In this document: positions 1-10,428 of the stretch, piece after piece
Numbering within the stretch: position 1 is the stretch's first letter
How the letters are laid out: the number at the start of each line of letters is the position of its first letter
From: Bidens hawaiensis
Lineage: Eukaryota > Streptophyta > Magnoliopsida > Asterales > Asteraceae
Reading direction: 5' to 3'
DNA length: 64,000 nt
NCBI GenBank assembly: GCA_021521415.1
Contig: JAIQDT010009188.1
Location: 36,757-100,756, forward strand
The notes under the pieces: model-generated
The model's input: the letters and a program-made list of their open reading frames with translations, nothing else
Database searches by the model: none
Told to the model about the DNA's origin: nothing
Program-made: the position numbers and the translations under genes

Positions 1-1
1 T

Positions 2-460
2 GTTGCTTTCATGGCCAAGGTGCAGGACAAGGCAGAATCTTCAAACTCACAGGTACATTCTGAAATCTCTATTTCTGATCTTCTTTTAACCGTTGATGAG
101 CTTAATCAGGAGGTTGGAAAGTGGAAGTCAGAATGTGGAAGAAAAAAAGCTTTTCTAAATGTTTATGGGACCAGTGAGGCTACATATAAAAACCAAATCA
201 AAAGCTTAGAAGAAGATTGTATGCAAGCATACAAAACTCAATCAAGAATGACAGTTGAGATTGAAGGTCTGAAGAAAATGTATGCTGGTGAGAAACGCAA
301 GAATTCTTAACTGATGATTCAAATGGAATTTCTGAAGAACTTGGTATCTACTGGAAACATAGTTGGATATGTGGATAAAATGACCCCTGAAGAAAAATAC
401 AAGAAGGTACCACCACCTTTTAGTGACAATTATCCACAGAAAGTAGACAAGGACAGCAAG
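2..460 (+). pseudogene. Copia gag fragment (C-terminal helical region)
   Basis: Remnant of a Ty1/Copia gag. Residues 1-95 of the open frame from 11 align closely, by eye, with the gag region at 20391-20660 of the large Copia element further right: both share the ISDLL...ELNQE.GKWK core and a closing coiled-coil-like stretch ending in QSRM..EIEGLK. The frame breaks at a TAA near 308, and similarity continues in another frame through the motif VPPPF (about 410-425), matching 20760-20810. Everything upstream (matrix/capsid part and zinc knuckle) lies outside the window or is lost. It runs straight into LTR sequence at about 465, so the whole pol region is deleted. It is a second, diverged copy of the same family as the 14392-34462 element. 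Confidence 0.8.
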
Positions 461-464
461 GCTG

Positions 465-775
465 GCAATACACGCATTACGAGAAAACATTCCAAAAGAA
501 TATTCCTTTTGTTTCCTCGTACCACCGCCGCCGTCGTCACAAAACCCTAGACATTCCATTTACTGTTTCATTGAATGATATATTTAAAAATCTTTGTCTT
601 TGAATCTGTTCTTATTGAATATTATATTAGTGTTTCGTTTGTCCATTATATCACACCTTCTTTCCCATCCGTTGAATTTCTTGATTCCGCCGGGATATTC
701 GATAGGCCTTTGGGTATTGGATCTGTGTGCTCTTGTCAACCTACCTAAGGTTGCACCAAATTCCCGGTCCTGACA
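465..775 (+). mobile_element. Truncated Copia LTR (3' part)
   Basis: Matches the last third of the LTRs at 14392-15394 and 33436-34462: a conserved stretch around TTTGTTTCCTCGTA, then AAACCCTAGA, the GATTCCGCCG/ATTCGATAGGCC block, and the terminal CGGTCCTGACA ending at 775. The 5' part of the LTR (with its CGAGCA words and TATA box) is missing. The sequence after 775 is reverse-strand Gypsy RT, so this LTR end marks where the Copia inserted into the Gypsy element. The matching TSD lies outside the window. Confidence 0.75.
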
Positions 776-1075
776 GATACACATACCCCAGCTGTGATCT
801 GACTTGGCTATCATCACAGGGTTTGATATCCATTGGGGATACCTCACCTCCCGTACTATTCCAGCTTGTAACAACTTCTCAGTTTCGTCCAAGATAGCTT
901 GGCTTTTTTCAGGCCACAGGCTCCTCTTCTTTTGCTTTATGGGTTCCATCCAATGGAATTCCTTGAGGTTATGTTGCACCTGGTCCCGGGATATTCCCGC
1001 CATGTCTTCATGTTTCCATGCAAAGGCATCAGTATTTCTCAACAAACTCCTCTTCCAACCCTATTTTCCCTTTGT
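776..1075 (-). pseudogene. Ty3/Gypsy reverse transcriptase, N-terminal fragment
   Basis: On the minus strand the frame shows FAWKHEDMAGI, then the RT entry region with EKSQAI, LLQAGIVREV.YPQWISNPVM and SWGMCI. This order is typical of the Tat/Retand group of plant Ty3/Gypsy pol, where MCID is followed by the first catalytic block. The frame is cut exactly after MCI at 776 by the Copia LTR end at 775, so the catalytic YxDD region, RNase H and integrase are absent here and presumably lie left of the window on the far side of the Copia insertion. It follows the protease remnant at 1394-1639 in the same direction. Confidence 0.8.
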
Positions 1076-1393
1076 CAGACAGCCGTGTCCCTATCTTTAG
1101 CGTCTGCTCCAGGTGTTCCCCATTGAGGACCCATTCTTCTATTCCCTTTTGTCCCCTGTTAGGCTTATCTCTCGTCCCCACACTGGCAACTATCTCAACT
1201 GAGGAACGTATGGTGGCTACCCCTCTTGGAGTAGGAAACTTTATGCAACCGTGTGTTGTGGAGGTTACTGCTCTAAAGGCTCTTATCCCAAGTCGCCCGA
1301 GTATGATGTTGTATTTAGACAGAGCTCGAACTACGAAGAATCATAGGCGTACCGTCTTGGTCTTCTCCACGTCTCTGAGACTGAAGGGGAGAG

Positions 1394-1639
1394 TCAGGGA
1401 GCACAGAGGTTTACAACCTCTCCGGAGAACCCTACCAATAGGCACAGATCTTCCTCTAATTTTCTCCTTACCCTCCATTGGAGCCTGGCAAAACAATGTT
1501 CATACATGACTTCCACACCACTTCCTTCGTCAACGTGTACACGTGCTATGCGATGTCCTGTTACACTAGCCAATATGTTTAAAGGTAGCTCCCGAGCGTC
1601 TTCATTACTTAGTCCGGAAAACGAGAGAGGCCCATTCAT
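1394..1639 (-). pseudogene. Ty3/Gypsy aspartic protease remnant
   Basis: An 81-residue minus-strand frame contains VDEGSGVEVMYEHCF, the position occupied by VDTGSS.DI.Y..CF in plant Tat/Retand proteases. The catalytic Asp is kept but the usual Thr/Ser of the D-T/S-G triad reads as Glu (DEG), so the enzyme is probably dead. The segment NILASVTGHRIARVHVDE upstream fits the strand before the active site. It lies between the gag remnant (1848-3247) and the RT start, in the expected gag-PR-RT order, but in a different frame from both. Confidence 0.75.
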
Positions 1640-1847
1640 CCATGAGGGGTTTGACGGGAATGAAAATATCCTCCCAACCTTAGGCGCCCTCTCCCTGTCT
1701 TCCCTGTCATCTTCACGCCCCCTGATATGTCTACAGAGTGCTTATCTTCGTCTTCTTCTTTCAACTTCAAGGAAGACTTCTTGGATGGTAATGGCAGTTG
1801 CCTGCTTTCAGCGCTGCTTCCCATAATTTTTTTAGCTGAACATAATA

Positions 1848-3247
1848 TTATATGGCATGCTCTTGGCTCTTGTGGTAGTTACAATATCCTTGAGGGTTGG
1901 GTTTGTAAGGCTGCTTGGAAGGGCCAGCAGACCTTGGAGGATATTTGGTTTTTTCTGCAGCCAATACCTCCCCTGTCCCTGAAGCATACCTTTCACTCAA
2001 AAGGGGTCTGTATCGTGGGGCCTCCTGTCGGGAGTGCGTGGGGAAGCGTGGGGGATAGTACAGAGAGGTAGGGGATGAGGGGTGTGGAGGTGGCTTGTAG
2101 GGAGCAAACCGAGCACCTTCCACCAAAGACCTCCCTCGAGTGGTCAGGGCTCCCCCATTGTGCTTCCCCCCATTTCCTGCCTTAAAGACTCCCTTCTTTC
2201 CTTCCCATTCCCTTAGTTTAGAACCCGTGTCCTTTCCCCTGACAAAAGCTCTGACTCGGTCCTTGAGTTGGTCAAACGTGGCAGGGAAATATTCCCCTAA
2301 TTTCTCCGTGAGCTGGGAGAACCTTACCCCGTTAATGAACCCACTTATTTTCATCACCTCTGGTAACCCCTTAATGTTCATACTTTCGGCCACGTACCGC
2401 TCCATAAACTGTTCTACTTTCTTGTCATCCCTTCTTCGAATGTGCAGGATCTCATTAGGATTCTTCATAGCTTTTCGTTGCTGTTGAAGTTTCGAAGGAA
2501 CTTTTCCCGTAACTCTTCGTAGCCATCAATGCTTCCCGGCTCCAAACTGTCGAACCAAACCATAGCTCCCCCCGTCAAGGTCTGAGGGAGCATAAGGCAC
2601 CAAACGGCATGGACCAGCCACTTACAAGCCATGCCACTCAGAAAGCGTGCAGGTGATCCTACGGATTTTGCATTCTGTCGTATTTATCCACCGTGGATGT
2701 GTATCGCAACTTTGGGGGCAGCGTGGCCTCGGCTATTCGCTTGGTGAACTTGGAAACGTCAAAGGTGTGTTTGGGCCTGTACGGGGCTTCCAGGAGGTCA
2801 CTAGGAGCCTTCTACTTTCCTTTGGCTGTAGAGAGGAGGGTCACCAAGGATTCTAACAACGAGTTAGGATCTTTGTCCCCAGCGTCTCGGCTATATTCAT
2901 TCTTCTCGGGTCCCGGAATCTCAAACGAGAGTCGAGCTCGAAGAGCTTCCAGTCTCTCTTTTTTTCTCTTGCTCCTCAAGGAACGTTTTCAAAGCGTCCT
3001 TGTGCGTTCTTATGAACTCGGGGGTGACCTTCCACCATTCTTTTTTGTTTTCCCCGCCTTCAGAGTTGTTCTTTTCAGCCTCGTCTCGTTCAGTTTTGTC
3101 TTCAATCAACAACGGGTTGTCTATGTCTTGCCGATTTCCCACGTCTTGACGCACCGTGATTGCTTCTCCTGGTTTAGTGATTATGTTGCTTTTCCCTGAA
3201 CTTGAAGAGAATAACAACGAAGCTTCATCCGGGTTTTGATCAGCCAT
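1848..3247 (-). pseudogene. Ty3/Gypsy (Tat/Retand-like) gag
   Basis: Minus-strand gag starting at an ATG at 3247 (MADQNPDEAS). It shows an acidic, serine-rich N-terminus with a lysine/glutamate helix to about 2921. A capsid core follows at about 2640-2470, containing MVWFDSLEPGSIDGYEELRE, the retrotransposon-gag signature. Then comes a C-terminal part with RDDKKVEQFMERYV and EYFPATFDQLKDRV, a proline-rich stretch and a degenerate zinc finger starting YCNYHK at 1850-1890. The frame changes between 2921 and 2469, and the protein ends early after HKSQEHAI, so the last Cys is not in frame. A further 62-codon minus frame at 1636-1824 is probably the gag-protease linker. Retand-like affinity rests on motifs only. 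Confidence 0.8.
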
Positions 3248-3286
3248 TCTTTTTCAAAGGTTTAAGTGAGACGCATGATCATGAGG

Positions 3287-3304
3287 TCCCACAGATGACG
3301 TCAA
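3287..3304 (-). other. Primer-binding site of Gypsy element
   Basis: On the minus strand, TGACGTCATCTGTGGGA follows directly after the LTR terminus at 3305. It resembles the TGGCGCCGTCTGTGGGA type of PBS common in Tat/Athila-type elements, with changes expected of an old copy. It lies about 40 bp upstream of the gag ATG. Confidence 0.55.
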
Positions 3305-3769
3305 TGTTAAAGCCTATTCCCAATTGGGTTAATGTTTCTAACGGTACTTGTGAGAATGGTGATCAAGTGTATGATTGTGAGATATGAGTGATATGTATTG
3401 GAGTCGTATATGTTCTGCATTATGTGTGATCTTCTCTTCCCTTATATAGAGGGAATGGGTAATACAATATCTACAATGGTTATATTGCCATTACACATTT
3501 CCTTTAGTTCTTCTTTTCTTTCTTTGGTCCGACTATTTCTTGGATCTTTATCCCCCCGAATCATGTTTCTTGTCTTGAGACAATATTTCTTCAGGTGAAC
3601 AGGAGATTGTTTCCCTCCAATTCTATTTCCCTCCAAGCGCTCTTCTAGAATATTCTCTTGTTGGGCCTTCCGTATCAGGCTCCTTTTCGTTCTGATGGGT
3701 CAAAGCCTACCTGTGAGACTGATTTCATAGGTAGGCTCTTCATGTATTGAGACAATGTTAGAGTCAACA
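3305..3769 (-). repeat. 5' LTR of minus-strand Gypsy element
   Basis: Plus-strand ends are TGTTAAAG (3305) and GTCAACA (3769), giving TG...CA with TGTT/AACA inversion. On the minus strand a TATATAAG box at about 3443-3450 sits roughly 140 bp before the LTR end, which fits a U3/R/U5 layout. The PBS follows immediately. The outer boundary at 3769 is inferred from the terminal dinucleotides only; the partner LTR and TSD are not in the window. Confidence 0.6.
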
Positions 3770-4200
3770 CCCCCATGGAAAGCCAATCTCAGCACCCTTC
3801 CGGATATTCTTAGGTTGATTTTCTTTTTCATATATGTTATATAAAGAAAATTTTATTCACCTTTAATCTAATTGAATTTTAATTTCTTTCAACACATTTA
3901 TTGGTATTATTTTAACATCTTGCATAATCTGTCAATTTTCCATTGATACAAATATGTGGGTGCTTCATCGCTAAGATATTCATCGGTAACGAGCACCTAG
4001 GATAATCTTTCACTAGTTGTCATTAATCCGTCAGTTCGCCAGTAATTCTAGACATCTTTGATCTTTCGTTAATATCCGTCGTTGATCATTTGCATCTTCA
4101 ATTTTCAACATTCAGTGGATCACTAATAGAATCATCTTTCAGTGATATAATTATAAAAAAACTACAACTGGTGTTAATAAACTTACTATGTGTGTCTGTG
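3770..4200. other. Unassigned AT-rich sequence
   Basis: No coding frame, LTR end or tandem structure that I can support. It contains several CGTTGATC/CATCTTTGATC-like words but no clear repeat unit. Confidence 0.4.
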
Positions 4201-4500
4201 TATAAAGGTTAGGTTAGAATAAAAACTCATTTGAGTTGTAAAAACTCTAGAAACTTATTCTCAACTATATGTTTTTAATTAAAGTTTAAATCTTGTGATC
4301 CACAATTAAAGTTAATAAAAAATATAAAAATAAATATAATTTCTCTCTCTCCTGAAACCATATATAAAAATTAGTAAAAAAATAGCAAAACAATTTTTAT
4401 TTTAATTTTTCAATGTTTTGTACTAAATGTAACAACATATATTAAATATGTAAAAAAACGATTTTGCATAGGGTTTTTATTATTATATATATATATATAT
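4201..4500 (-). mobile_element. MITE-like element, copy 1 (damaged end)
   Basis: Its left part is the reverse complement of the right half of the element at 47409-47748: both share AAAGGTTAGG/AAAATGAAAACCCACTT-like termini, the block around TTCTAGAAAC.CATTCTCAAC, then GTTTTTAATTAA and ATCTTGTG.TCCACAATT. The right terminus is degraded to AGGGTTTTTATTATTATA before a (TA)n run at 4484-4504, so one inverted terminus is lost. It sits in an AT microsatellite, as the other copy does. Confidence 0.6.
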
Positions 4501-4508
4501 ATATAGGA

Positions 4509-4890
4509 TTAGGTTCATTTCAGAAGTGATTTTTATGACGAGAAGTGCGAGAAATGATCTCAACCATTAGATTATTAATCAATGATTGAAACATTATTGC
4601 ATTTATTGTAATTAATAAAATTTGAAAGACATTAAAATAAATAGGAAAATGGTAGTTTAGATAGAATAAAATAATTAATCATTTAATTTATTTTATCTAT
4701 CCCTAAATAAAAGCTTAAAGCATAAATATCACTAATTTATGATTTGTAAGTTACAATTTATTTATTTTATTATATGTTAGTGTAAGATTAAATTTTGTTC
4801 TTTTTTCATCAATAAACAGTTTTTAATTTATAAGATTTAAGTAAAATAGTATCTTCATCTTTGATTACTCCTTTGTAAAAAAAATAAAAA
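4509..4890. other. AT-rich non-coding, possible second MITE relic
   Basis: Begins GGATTAGGTTCATTTCAGAAG immediately after the (TA)n tract and includes AGAAGTGCGAGAAATGATC and CAACCATTAGATTATT, wording typical of small plant DNA transposons. I cannot find a matching inverted end, so it stays unassigned. Confidence 0.3.
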
Positions 4891-5570
4891 TAGTTCGAAG
4901 ATGTGTAAGATGGAAAAAAAATATGCACGAATAAATTGAAAATGTATAGAAAAAAAATAAGATGTGTATGAGAAAATTAAAGATGTGTAGGGAAAAAATT
5001 AAGATGTGTATGAGAAATTAAAGATGTGTAAGAACAATTGGAAACTGCGTAGGAAGAAATTAAATATGCGTAGGAAAAAATTGAAGATGTGTAGGAAGAA
5101 AAAAAAAGTGTAAGACGAATGTAGATGTGTAGGAAAAAGAATATGTTGTGCATGAGAAAATTAAAGATGTGTAGGGAAAAAAATTAAGATGTGTATGAGA
5201 AAATTAAAGATGTGTAAGAAAAATTTGAAGCTGTGTAGAAAGAAATTAAATATGCATGGGAAAAAATTGAAGATGTGTAGGAAGAAAAAAAAAGTGTACG
5301 ACGAATGTAGATATGTAGGAAAAAAATATGTTGTGTCTGAGAAAATTAAAGATGTGTAGGGAAAAAAATTAACATGTGTATGAGAAAATTAAAAATGTGT
5401 AGGAAGAAATTAAAGATGTGTATGAACAAATTAAATATGCGTAGAAAACATAAGAAGATATGTAGGACGAAAAACATACGTATGAAGATAATTGAAAATG
5501 AATAGGAAAAAAATTAAGACGTCTATGAAAAATATTAAAGATATGTAGGAAACATTTGAAGGGCTAGAAA
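4890..5570 (+). repeat. GATGTGTAGG minisatellite
   Basis: Degenerate tandem array with a unit of about 20-25 bp, consensus near AAAGATGTGTAGGAAAAAATT, alternating with a GATGTGTATGAGAAAATT variant. About 25 to 30 units are visible. A block of several units around 4930-5160 recurs at 5165-5345 in the same order, so a higher-order duplication of roughly 200 bp is present. No coding frame crosses it. Confidence 0.85.
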
Positions 5571-6354
5571 AAAGACTTTTAATAACACACGCACTATGAC
5601 ACGCGATGATTTATGACTTGCAAATGTGTATGTCAATAAAATAATATCATATTTTTAATAATTTTAAAAGTTTATGACACTTAGTTTTGCACGTCATTCA
5701 TCCAATGTCATAACTTAAAACAAATAACCAAATGAGAAAAATGTGTGTCATGTAGATAAAAAATTAAACACCCCACCCAACACTTCTCTCAAAATAGCGC
5801 CCAAATTAAACCACGATGCTAGGGTTCAATCTCCACAATTCAACCGGCTATCTCTTCTCCATCAGTCCCATCTTAACAAGTTAACCACCATGATACTAGG
5901 GTTTAGTGGCTAGGTTTGTTTGCAGCAGAGTCGTTCATAACCTGCTAGGGTTTGCTTATTTGGAGTTGATTGAAGTAAAAATTCCAGTCAATTGAAGTAT
6001 TATTTTCAGTATTTCATCTATTGTGAGGTATATGCCTTCAATTTACATTGTTCTACTTCTAATTGTTGGTTTCATAATCAACTAGGGTTTCATGGGCTGT
6101 TAATTTATTGTTTGCTTTTAGGTAAATGTTACGGATTGCTTGCTAAAACTGTTTTTTTTTTTGTTTTCTAAATGCTAGAATCTGAATGCCGATCTCGATT
6201 ATATGGATTTAATTTTTTTCTTTTTGATGATTATTAAAGGACATCGGACTGCTTTGACTAGATTATGTGTAGGTATGACTGCTAAAAGCGGGTTCGCTGT
6301 TATTATGATAGCATTAGAGATCATTTAATTACAATAGGACCCTCTTTGTTACAG
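5571..6354. other. Non-coding, possible 5' part of a captured gene fragment
   Basis: At 5571-5760 there are short words built on TATGAC and TGTCAT on both strands, as in subterminal regions of DNA transposons. At 5800-6000 the text looks like plant leader sequence (CTAGGGTTCAATCTCC, then CTAGGGTTTAGTGG). The stretch 6120-6354 is T-rich and intron-like and ends in TTTGTTACAG just before the coding scrap at 6355. No transposon ends could be paired. Confidence 0.3.
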
Positions 6355-6503
6355 TGGTGCTTTGATCGGCCAAGAAACTGAAAGCGGGTTTGTTAGAGGT
6401 GCTGCAGTTGGCGCCGTTTATGGTGCTGTGCTTACAGTTGAAGTTTTTGTATCTTCTCTTTTATGGCAATCTGATGAAACTAGGATAATGTCTTCTGAAC
6501 TTT
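6355..6503 (+). pseudogene. NIP-like RING protein exon fragment
   Basis: From 6356 an open frame reads GALIGQETESGFVRGAAVGA, then VYGAVLTVEVF and LLWQSDE. From memory of the family, this is the glycine-rich membrane-associated segment of plant NEP1-interacting (NIP1/NIP2-type, ATL-like) RING E3 ligases. It is bounded by a good acceptor (TTTGTTACAG, 6354) and donor (GTAAGC, 6504), so it looks like a single intact internal exon of 149 bp. The frame has no stop, but the text after WQSDE departs from what I remember of the family. I see no RING domain and no preceding exon. It is most likely a gene fragment carried here by a transposon, or the relic of a gene broken by insertions. Confidence 0.6.
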
Positions 6504-7006
6504 GTAAGCATTTCTATATTCCAGTTCATACAAATTAATAAAAGTGAATGAATGATAATTATATTTAGTTATTTAATTCTCTGTAATTACCAAATTACCC
6601 TAAGGCATTTAAAATTAATTTGCAGAATATGGCATACTACCTATCCGCAGTTTGTAAATTCTATGTTTCGTTATTAAGGGCAATATGTACGACCTAATAC
6701 CTCACAGTTTGTGACGTTTTTTCAACAACAAATCAATCGTGGTGACACTCTGTCCTGAGATAGCCAAAAGTCTCAACCAGGAAACCAAGGGAGGATCCCC
6801 CAATCGTTATTGCAGTGATGTCAATCAACGTTACACTATTTGCGCGTAAGTATACGAACGAACCATCTTTAGTCATTGCAATCACTTAGCAATCCTTACC
6901 ATATTGTGGCTTCCCACTGCCTTTGTTTAATCTTGATGCATAATTAAATTTATTAAAGTTTGTATATTATTTGGGATCTTGTAGAATGATTTTGCATGTT
7001 TAGTTG
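6504..7006. other. Non-coding flank of gene fragment
   Basis: Contains a second possible acceptor (AATTTGCAG, about 6625) followed by sequence in which I recognise no coding similarity and which has stops in all frames. It ends at the TG of the palindromic Gypsy element at 7007. Confidence 0.3.
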
Positions 7007-7109
7007 TGAAGAGGTATGTACCCACCTCAACACCGAGCGAGGCGGGTCAACCCACAAGATATAGACAAGAGGCTTGAAATCAAGACACTATGAAGGCACA
7101 AAGCCAAAA

Positions 7110-7345
7110 CCTATGCGCATGGCGCATATCACACATGCTCAGGCATCATATGCCCAGGCACCACACATGCTCAGGCATCATATGCCCAGGCACACATATG
7201 CTCACGCATCACGTATGCTCACGCATATCACATATGCGCGTGGCGCATCAGCGCGCGGCGCATATCACATGCTCGTGCATATCACATCTGCGCATGAAAC
7301 ATCTGCGCGTGAGAATAAAGAGAAGACATCGCGCATCCTCAGGAT
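7110..7345 (+). repeat. CATATGCC/GCGCATATCACA word array in LTR
   Basis: Short units such as CATGCTCAGGCATCATATGCCC (about 30 bp, twice in tandem) grade into ATGCTCACGCAT and GCGCATATCACAT variants. The array lies in U3 upstream of the TATA box. It creates long shadow frames on both arms that are not genes. Confidence 0.7.
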
Positions 7346-7632
7346 TGGCGCATATCACACATGCACATAATCAACCTCGTCCTTATCCAAATCAGGATTA
7401 GGGCAACCTTGATTGTGCACGTCAGACAACCTTCCAGAAGGTATCTTTTTAAGGAATAAGAATATGCTGATGTTGACAGCTGCCAAATGAAAGGTGGACA
7501 ACTCAGCATAACCCATGTGCTACCACGTAATTATAACCAATGAGAAAGCACCAGGTGTCCCAGAGGACACGTGGCGCAGAGCAATTGGAGGAGGCCAACA
7601 AGGCTGAGCCCAATCAGTGGAAACCCTAGCAC

Positions 7633-7640
7633 TATAAATA
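7633..7640 (+). promoter_or_regulatory. TATA box of LTR promoter
   Basis: TATAAATA in the context CACTATAAATACAGCATC, about 350 bp upstream of the LTR end. The mirror copy in the right arm lies near 10678-10685 on the minus strand, so the two promoters would point toward each other. Confidence 0.65.
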
Positions 7641-7993
7641 CAGCATCAACTCCACAAGGAGAGGCATTCAATCATATTCAATTACATTCAATCACAGACA
7701 GTTACAGCTAGTAACATACACAATCACATCCAATCACAGAGTATTCAGCTATTAAGCAATACTCTCCAGATTTCCTTACTCTGATATTATTATCTTCTCC
7801 CACAAATACTTATTCTCACGCCGGAGGGTTACCCCAAAGAGGACCCCTCTGTCCCTTTCTGAGGGGTAAGTTAACGGTGCTGTTCATTTTGTAGGTGGAA
7901 GAACACAGATCCAAGAAAACCATCGGTGAAATAGTATAATCACACCCGAGGAAAGTAGATCGTCTACCAGTGAGTCGATCCACGCTTCTTCAT

Positions 7994-8011
7994 TGGCGCC
8001 ATCCACTGTTA
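7994..8011 (+). other. Primer-binding site (Gypsy)
   Basis: TTGGCGCCATCCACTG directly follows the LTR terminus. The TGGCGCC core is the usual PBS start of Tat/Athila-type plant Gypsy elements. Confidence 0.65.
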
Positions 8012-8063
8012 CAACGGCAATCAGATCTCATCAGATCTATATATAAAAAAACAAATTTTCACC

Positions 8064-9345
8064 ATGGTTTCTGGTGCTCGTAACGTCGATCAAGTTCTGG
8101 AGGATATTGAACATGAGGATGTTAATGAGGGACAGCAGTTTCTGAGGGGGCCGCGTGATTCTACGCGCACCACCAGTAACCGTCCCTTCATCACAACTCC
8201 TCACGGCCAGACTGAAACTCCTCCAGACGATCTCACGTTACAAAATCTCGCCGGCGCGAAACAAAAAGGACCAATGGGTCCAGAAGATGAAACAAATGAT
8301 CCTAAAGAATGGCTCATAAACGAGCAGCGGCGTCTAATGGACAAGTACAATGAGATGGTCAAACAGAAAAAGCTAGCCGACTTAACACAAAGGCAAGCGT
8401 TTGATAAGCAAACTGTTCATGGAACAAAAAGGCCGCGCGCGCCGGAAGAAGGACATTCTGTTCACACTGCACACACTGAGTTCAGTGATGAAGAAGTGCA
8501 CAGCATGAGGAAGACGCGAGATACTCATGCAGGAGGCTCACAGCTCCGCGCGCCTGTGAACATGGCGCCCGGAGCCTGAGCCGATCTGGATCTGCACATG
8601 CCGTACAGCCCACCAGTTAGAGGGCAAGTGGACGTAACCACACCGTATAGACCAGCCATCTTGGTGAAACATTCAAAATTCACTGAGCGCATCGCGAAGG
8701 CTCCCATCCAGCACAAAACCAAGATGCCAAGTGGTTTGGGTAAATATGACGGCACAACAGATCCAGACGATTTCTTGCAAGGTTTTTACAACACGGGAAA
8801 CCTAGAGAGCTGGACGATGCCAACATGGTGTCACATGTTTGCTCGCTGCCTCACGGGCGCGGCGCGTGTCTGGTTCGAGAGCTTGCCGACTGGGCAAATT
8901 GATGGGTTCGAGGAACTATTAGAAAAGTTCCAAGCCCACTTCGTACAGCAGCGCAGACACACGCGCGACCCTGATGACATCATGCACTGCGTGCGCAGGA
9001 ATGATGAAACGATTGAAGACTACATAACACGTTTCAATCAGGAGTCTCTGGCAATCGGAGGTATAACTGAGCAACTCCTGCGCGTGGCCTTTATACAAGG
9101 CGCGCGCAGTGATCAACTCCGCCGAGCTCTCGTAAGCAGAAATGGCATGCCCACCACGTGGGCCAAGTTAATGGAAGCATCGCGAGTTTTCGCGAGAAAT
9201 GAAAAACAAATTGCCCAAGATAGGGCAAGAGAAAGAGCGCATCAAGCTGAGTCACCGCGCAGCAAAGAAAAAAGGGGCAAACAGAACTCTGTATGGTCCA
9301 GGTTGCAACCAACCAGTTTTTCTTCCGCAGAAAAGCAGGCGCAAC
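8064..9345 (+). pseudogene. Ty3/Gypsy gag (N-terminal two thirds)
   Basis: Gag from the ATG at 8064 (MVSGARNVDQ), 52 bp after the PBS. Codons stay in one frame through a single TGA at 8577-8579 to about 9345. The first 170 residues are polar and charged. The capsid region holds YDGTTDPDDFLQGF, ARVWFESLPTGQIDGFEELL and YITRFNQESLAIGG, the retrotransposon-gag signature. After about 9300 the frame runs across the inversion junction into unrelated reverse-strand sequence, so the zinc finger is missing from this half; it is found on the opposite strand at about 10250. Apart from one stop codon it is well preserved, so the element is fairly young. Similar in type to the gag at 1848-3247. Confidence 0.85.
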
Positions 9346-10322
9346 CAAGGAACCCCAGTCATATCAGAGTGTTGCCACGCGAAGACCGACATATATGCTG
9401 TGAGCAATCTTTTCATTCTCACCCTCGTGTCGTCTGATATCGTTGCGCCAATTGTAATCTTCTGCTCCGGGAATTTTGGGTTGAGAATCCATTCCTCTAG
9501 CGCTCTGTCTGCCATTGGAAGTTTCATTCTCCCCTCTCGCGGAATACTTGTCACTGCACACAAATGATCCCGGTATACGAAAGTTACACCTGTTGGTGTT
9601 GGGAACCCCAACGCGCCGTGCGCTGGCGACGGTATGGCGTTGAATTGGGCAATCGTTCCCCTACCCAAGATCATATTGTGGCAAGAAGTGGTGGGCAAGA
9701 CCAAGAAGTTAACAACTTCAGCTCGCTTGTGTTTCTCATCCCCCATAGTTAGCTCAAATTGTATTTGACCTAGGGGATGAATGATTTCATTTGAAACACC
9801 AGAGATTGGTGCATTCACAATTTCAAGCCTTGCTTGGTCTGCCGGATCCAGTTTCCTGAAACATTGCTCATTCATGATGTCTGACTCGCTGCCAGTGTCC
9901 ACCAGGACTTTTGACACTTCGTAATGAGCAATGTGTGTAGTGATAACAAGAGGACTGCTAATTGAAGGGCCTCCCCTGATTCTTGGGAAGATTACTTGTT
10001 GCTCGCGCCAATCTCCTTGGATTTGCGCGCTTCTTTTTCTTGATGTTTGCCCTTGCCTTCCTCCCTCGGCTTCACAGATTCTTTTGTACTTTTTGCTGGC
10101 AGAGGCTCCTTCTGGTTGTTCATTTTCTGGTCTTGAGTTTTTTACCAGGTGAGCCAGCTTGCCTGATTTCACATCCTTTTCAATTGCATCTTTCAAGTGG
10201 TGGCATGCATCAGTGTTGTGTCCTGTGGACTTGTGAAACTCACAGTACTTGCCACTGTCTGATGGTCCCTTGTAGTGTAGTGGCTTGGGGCTTTTGAATT
10301 GGACATTCTCAGTGCTTAACAC
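9345..10322 (-). pseudogene. Ty3/Gypsy gag C-terminus, protease and RT start
   Basis: An uninterrupted minus-strand frame. Near 10250 it has a zinc finger of the form CX2HX4HX4C (CEFHKSTGHNTDAC). A basic linker follows, then a protease with the active motif VDTGSESDIMNEQCF and the flap-region-like ILGRGTIAQF, then a region ending FAWQHSDMTGV, the usual lead-in to RT. It stops at the head-to-head junction near 9345. The catalytic D-T-G is intact. Upstream on the minus strand (10323-10428) about 100 bp of gag coding text joins abruptly to a truncated LTR at 10429, so PBS, leader and N-terminal gag are deleted in this half. Confidence 0.85.
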
Positions 10323-10428
10323 CTGTGAAGGCGTTTTAGTGAGGGGAGTCCATATTCTTGGCAGAGGTCTGCTAGGATCTCTACCGCCTTCCCTCTTGTC
10401 ACCCTCCCCTCGATTACGAACATCTTTT

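Larger units (their letters stand above)
7007..7992 (+). repeat. LTR of palindromic Gypsy (full length)
   Basis: Starts TGAAGAGGTATGTACC and ends ...TTCTTCA immediately before a TGGCGCC-type PBS, giving a 986-bp LTR. It has a TATA box at 7633-7640 and an internal array of ATGC/GCGCAT words at 7110-7345. The first 883 bp recur in reverse orientation at 10429-11311. Confidence 0.8.

Noticed and set aside
5571..5760. CACTA transposon end
   Set aside because: CACTATGACACGCG looks suggestive, but no matching inverted end or 3-bp duplication was found on the other side of the gene fragment.
7074..7401. Overlapping 98- and 103-codon frames, repeated at 10917-11244
   Set aside because: They lie in the ATGC/GCGCAT word array of an LTR; both frames are open because of the repeat, and they are identical only because the arms are inverted copies.
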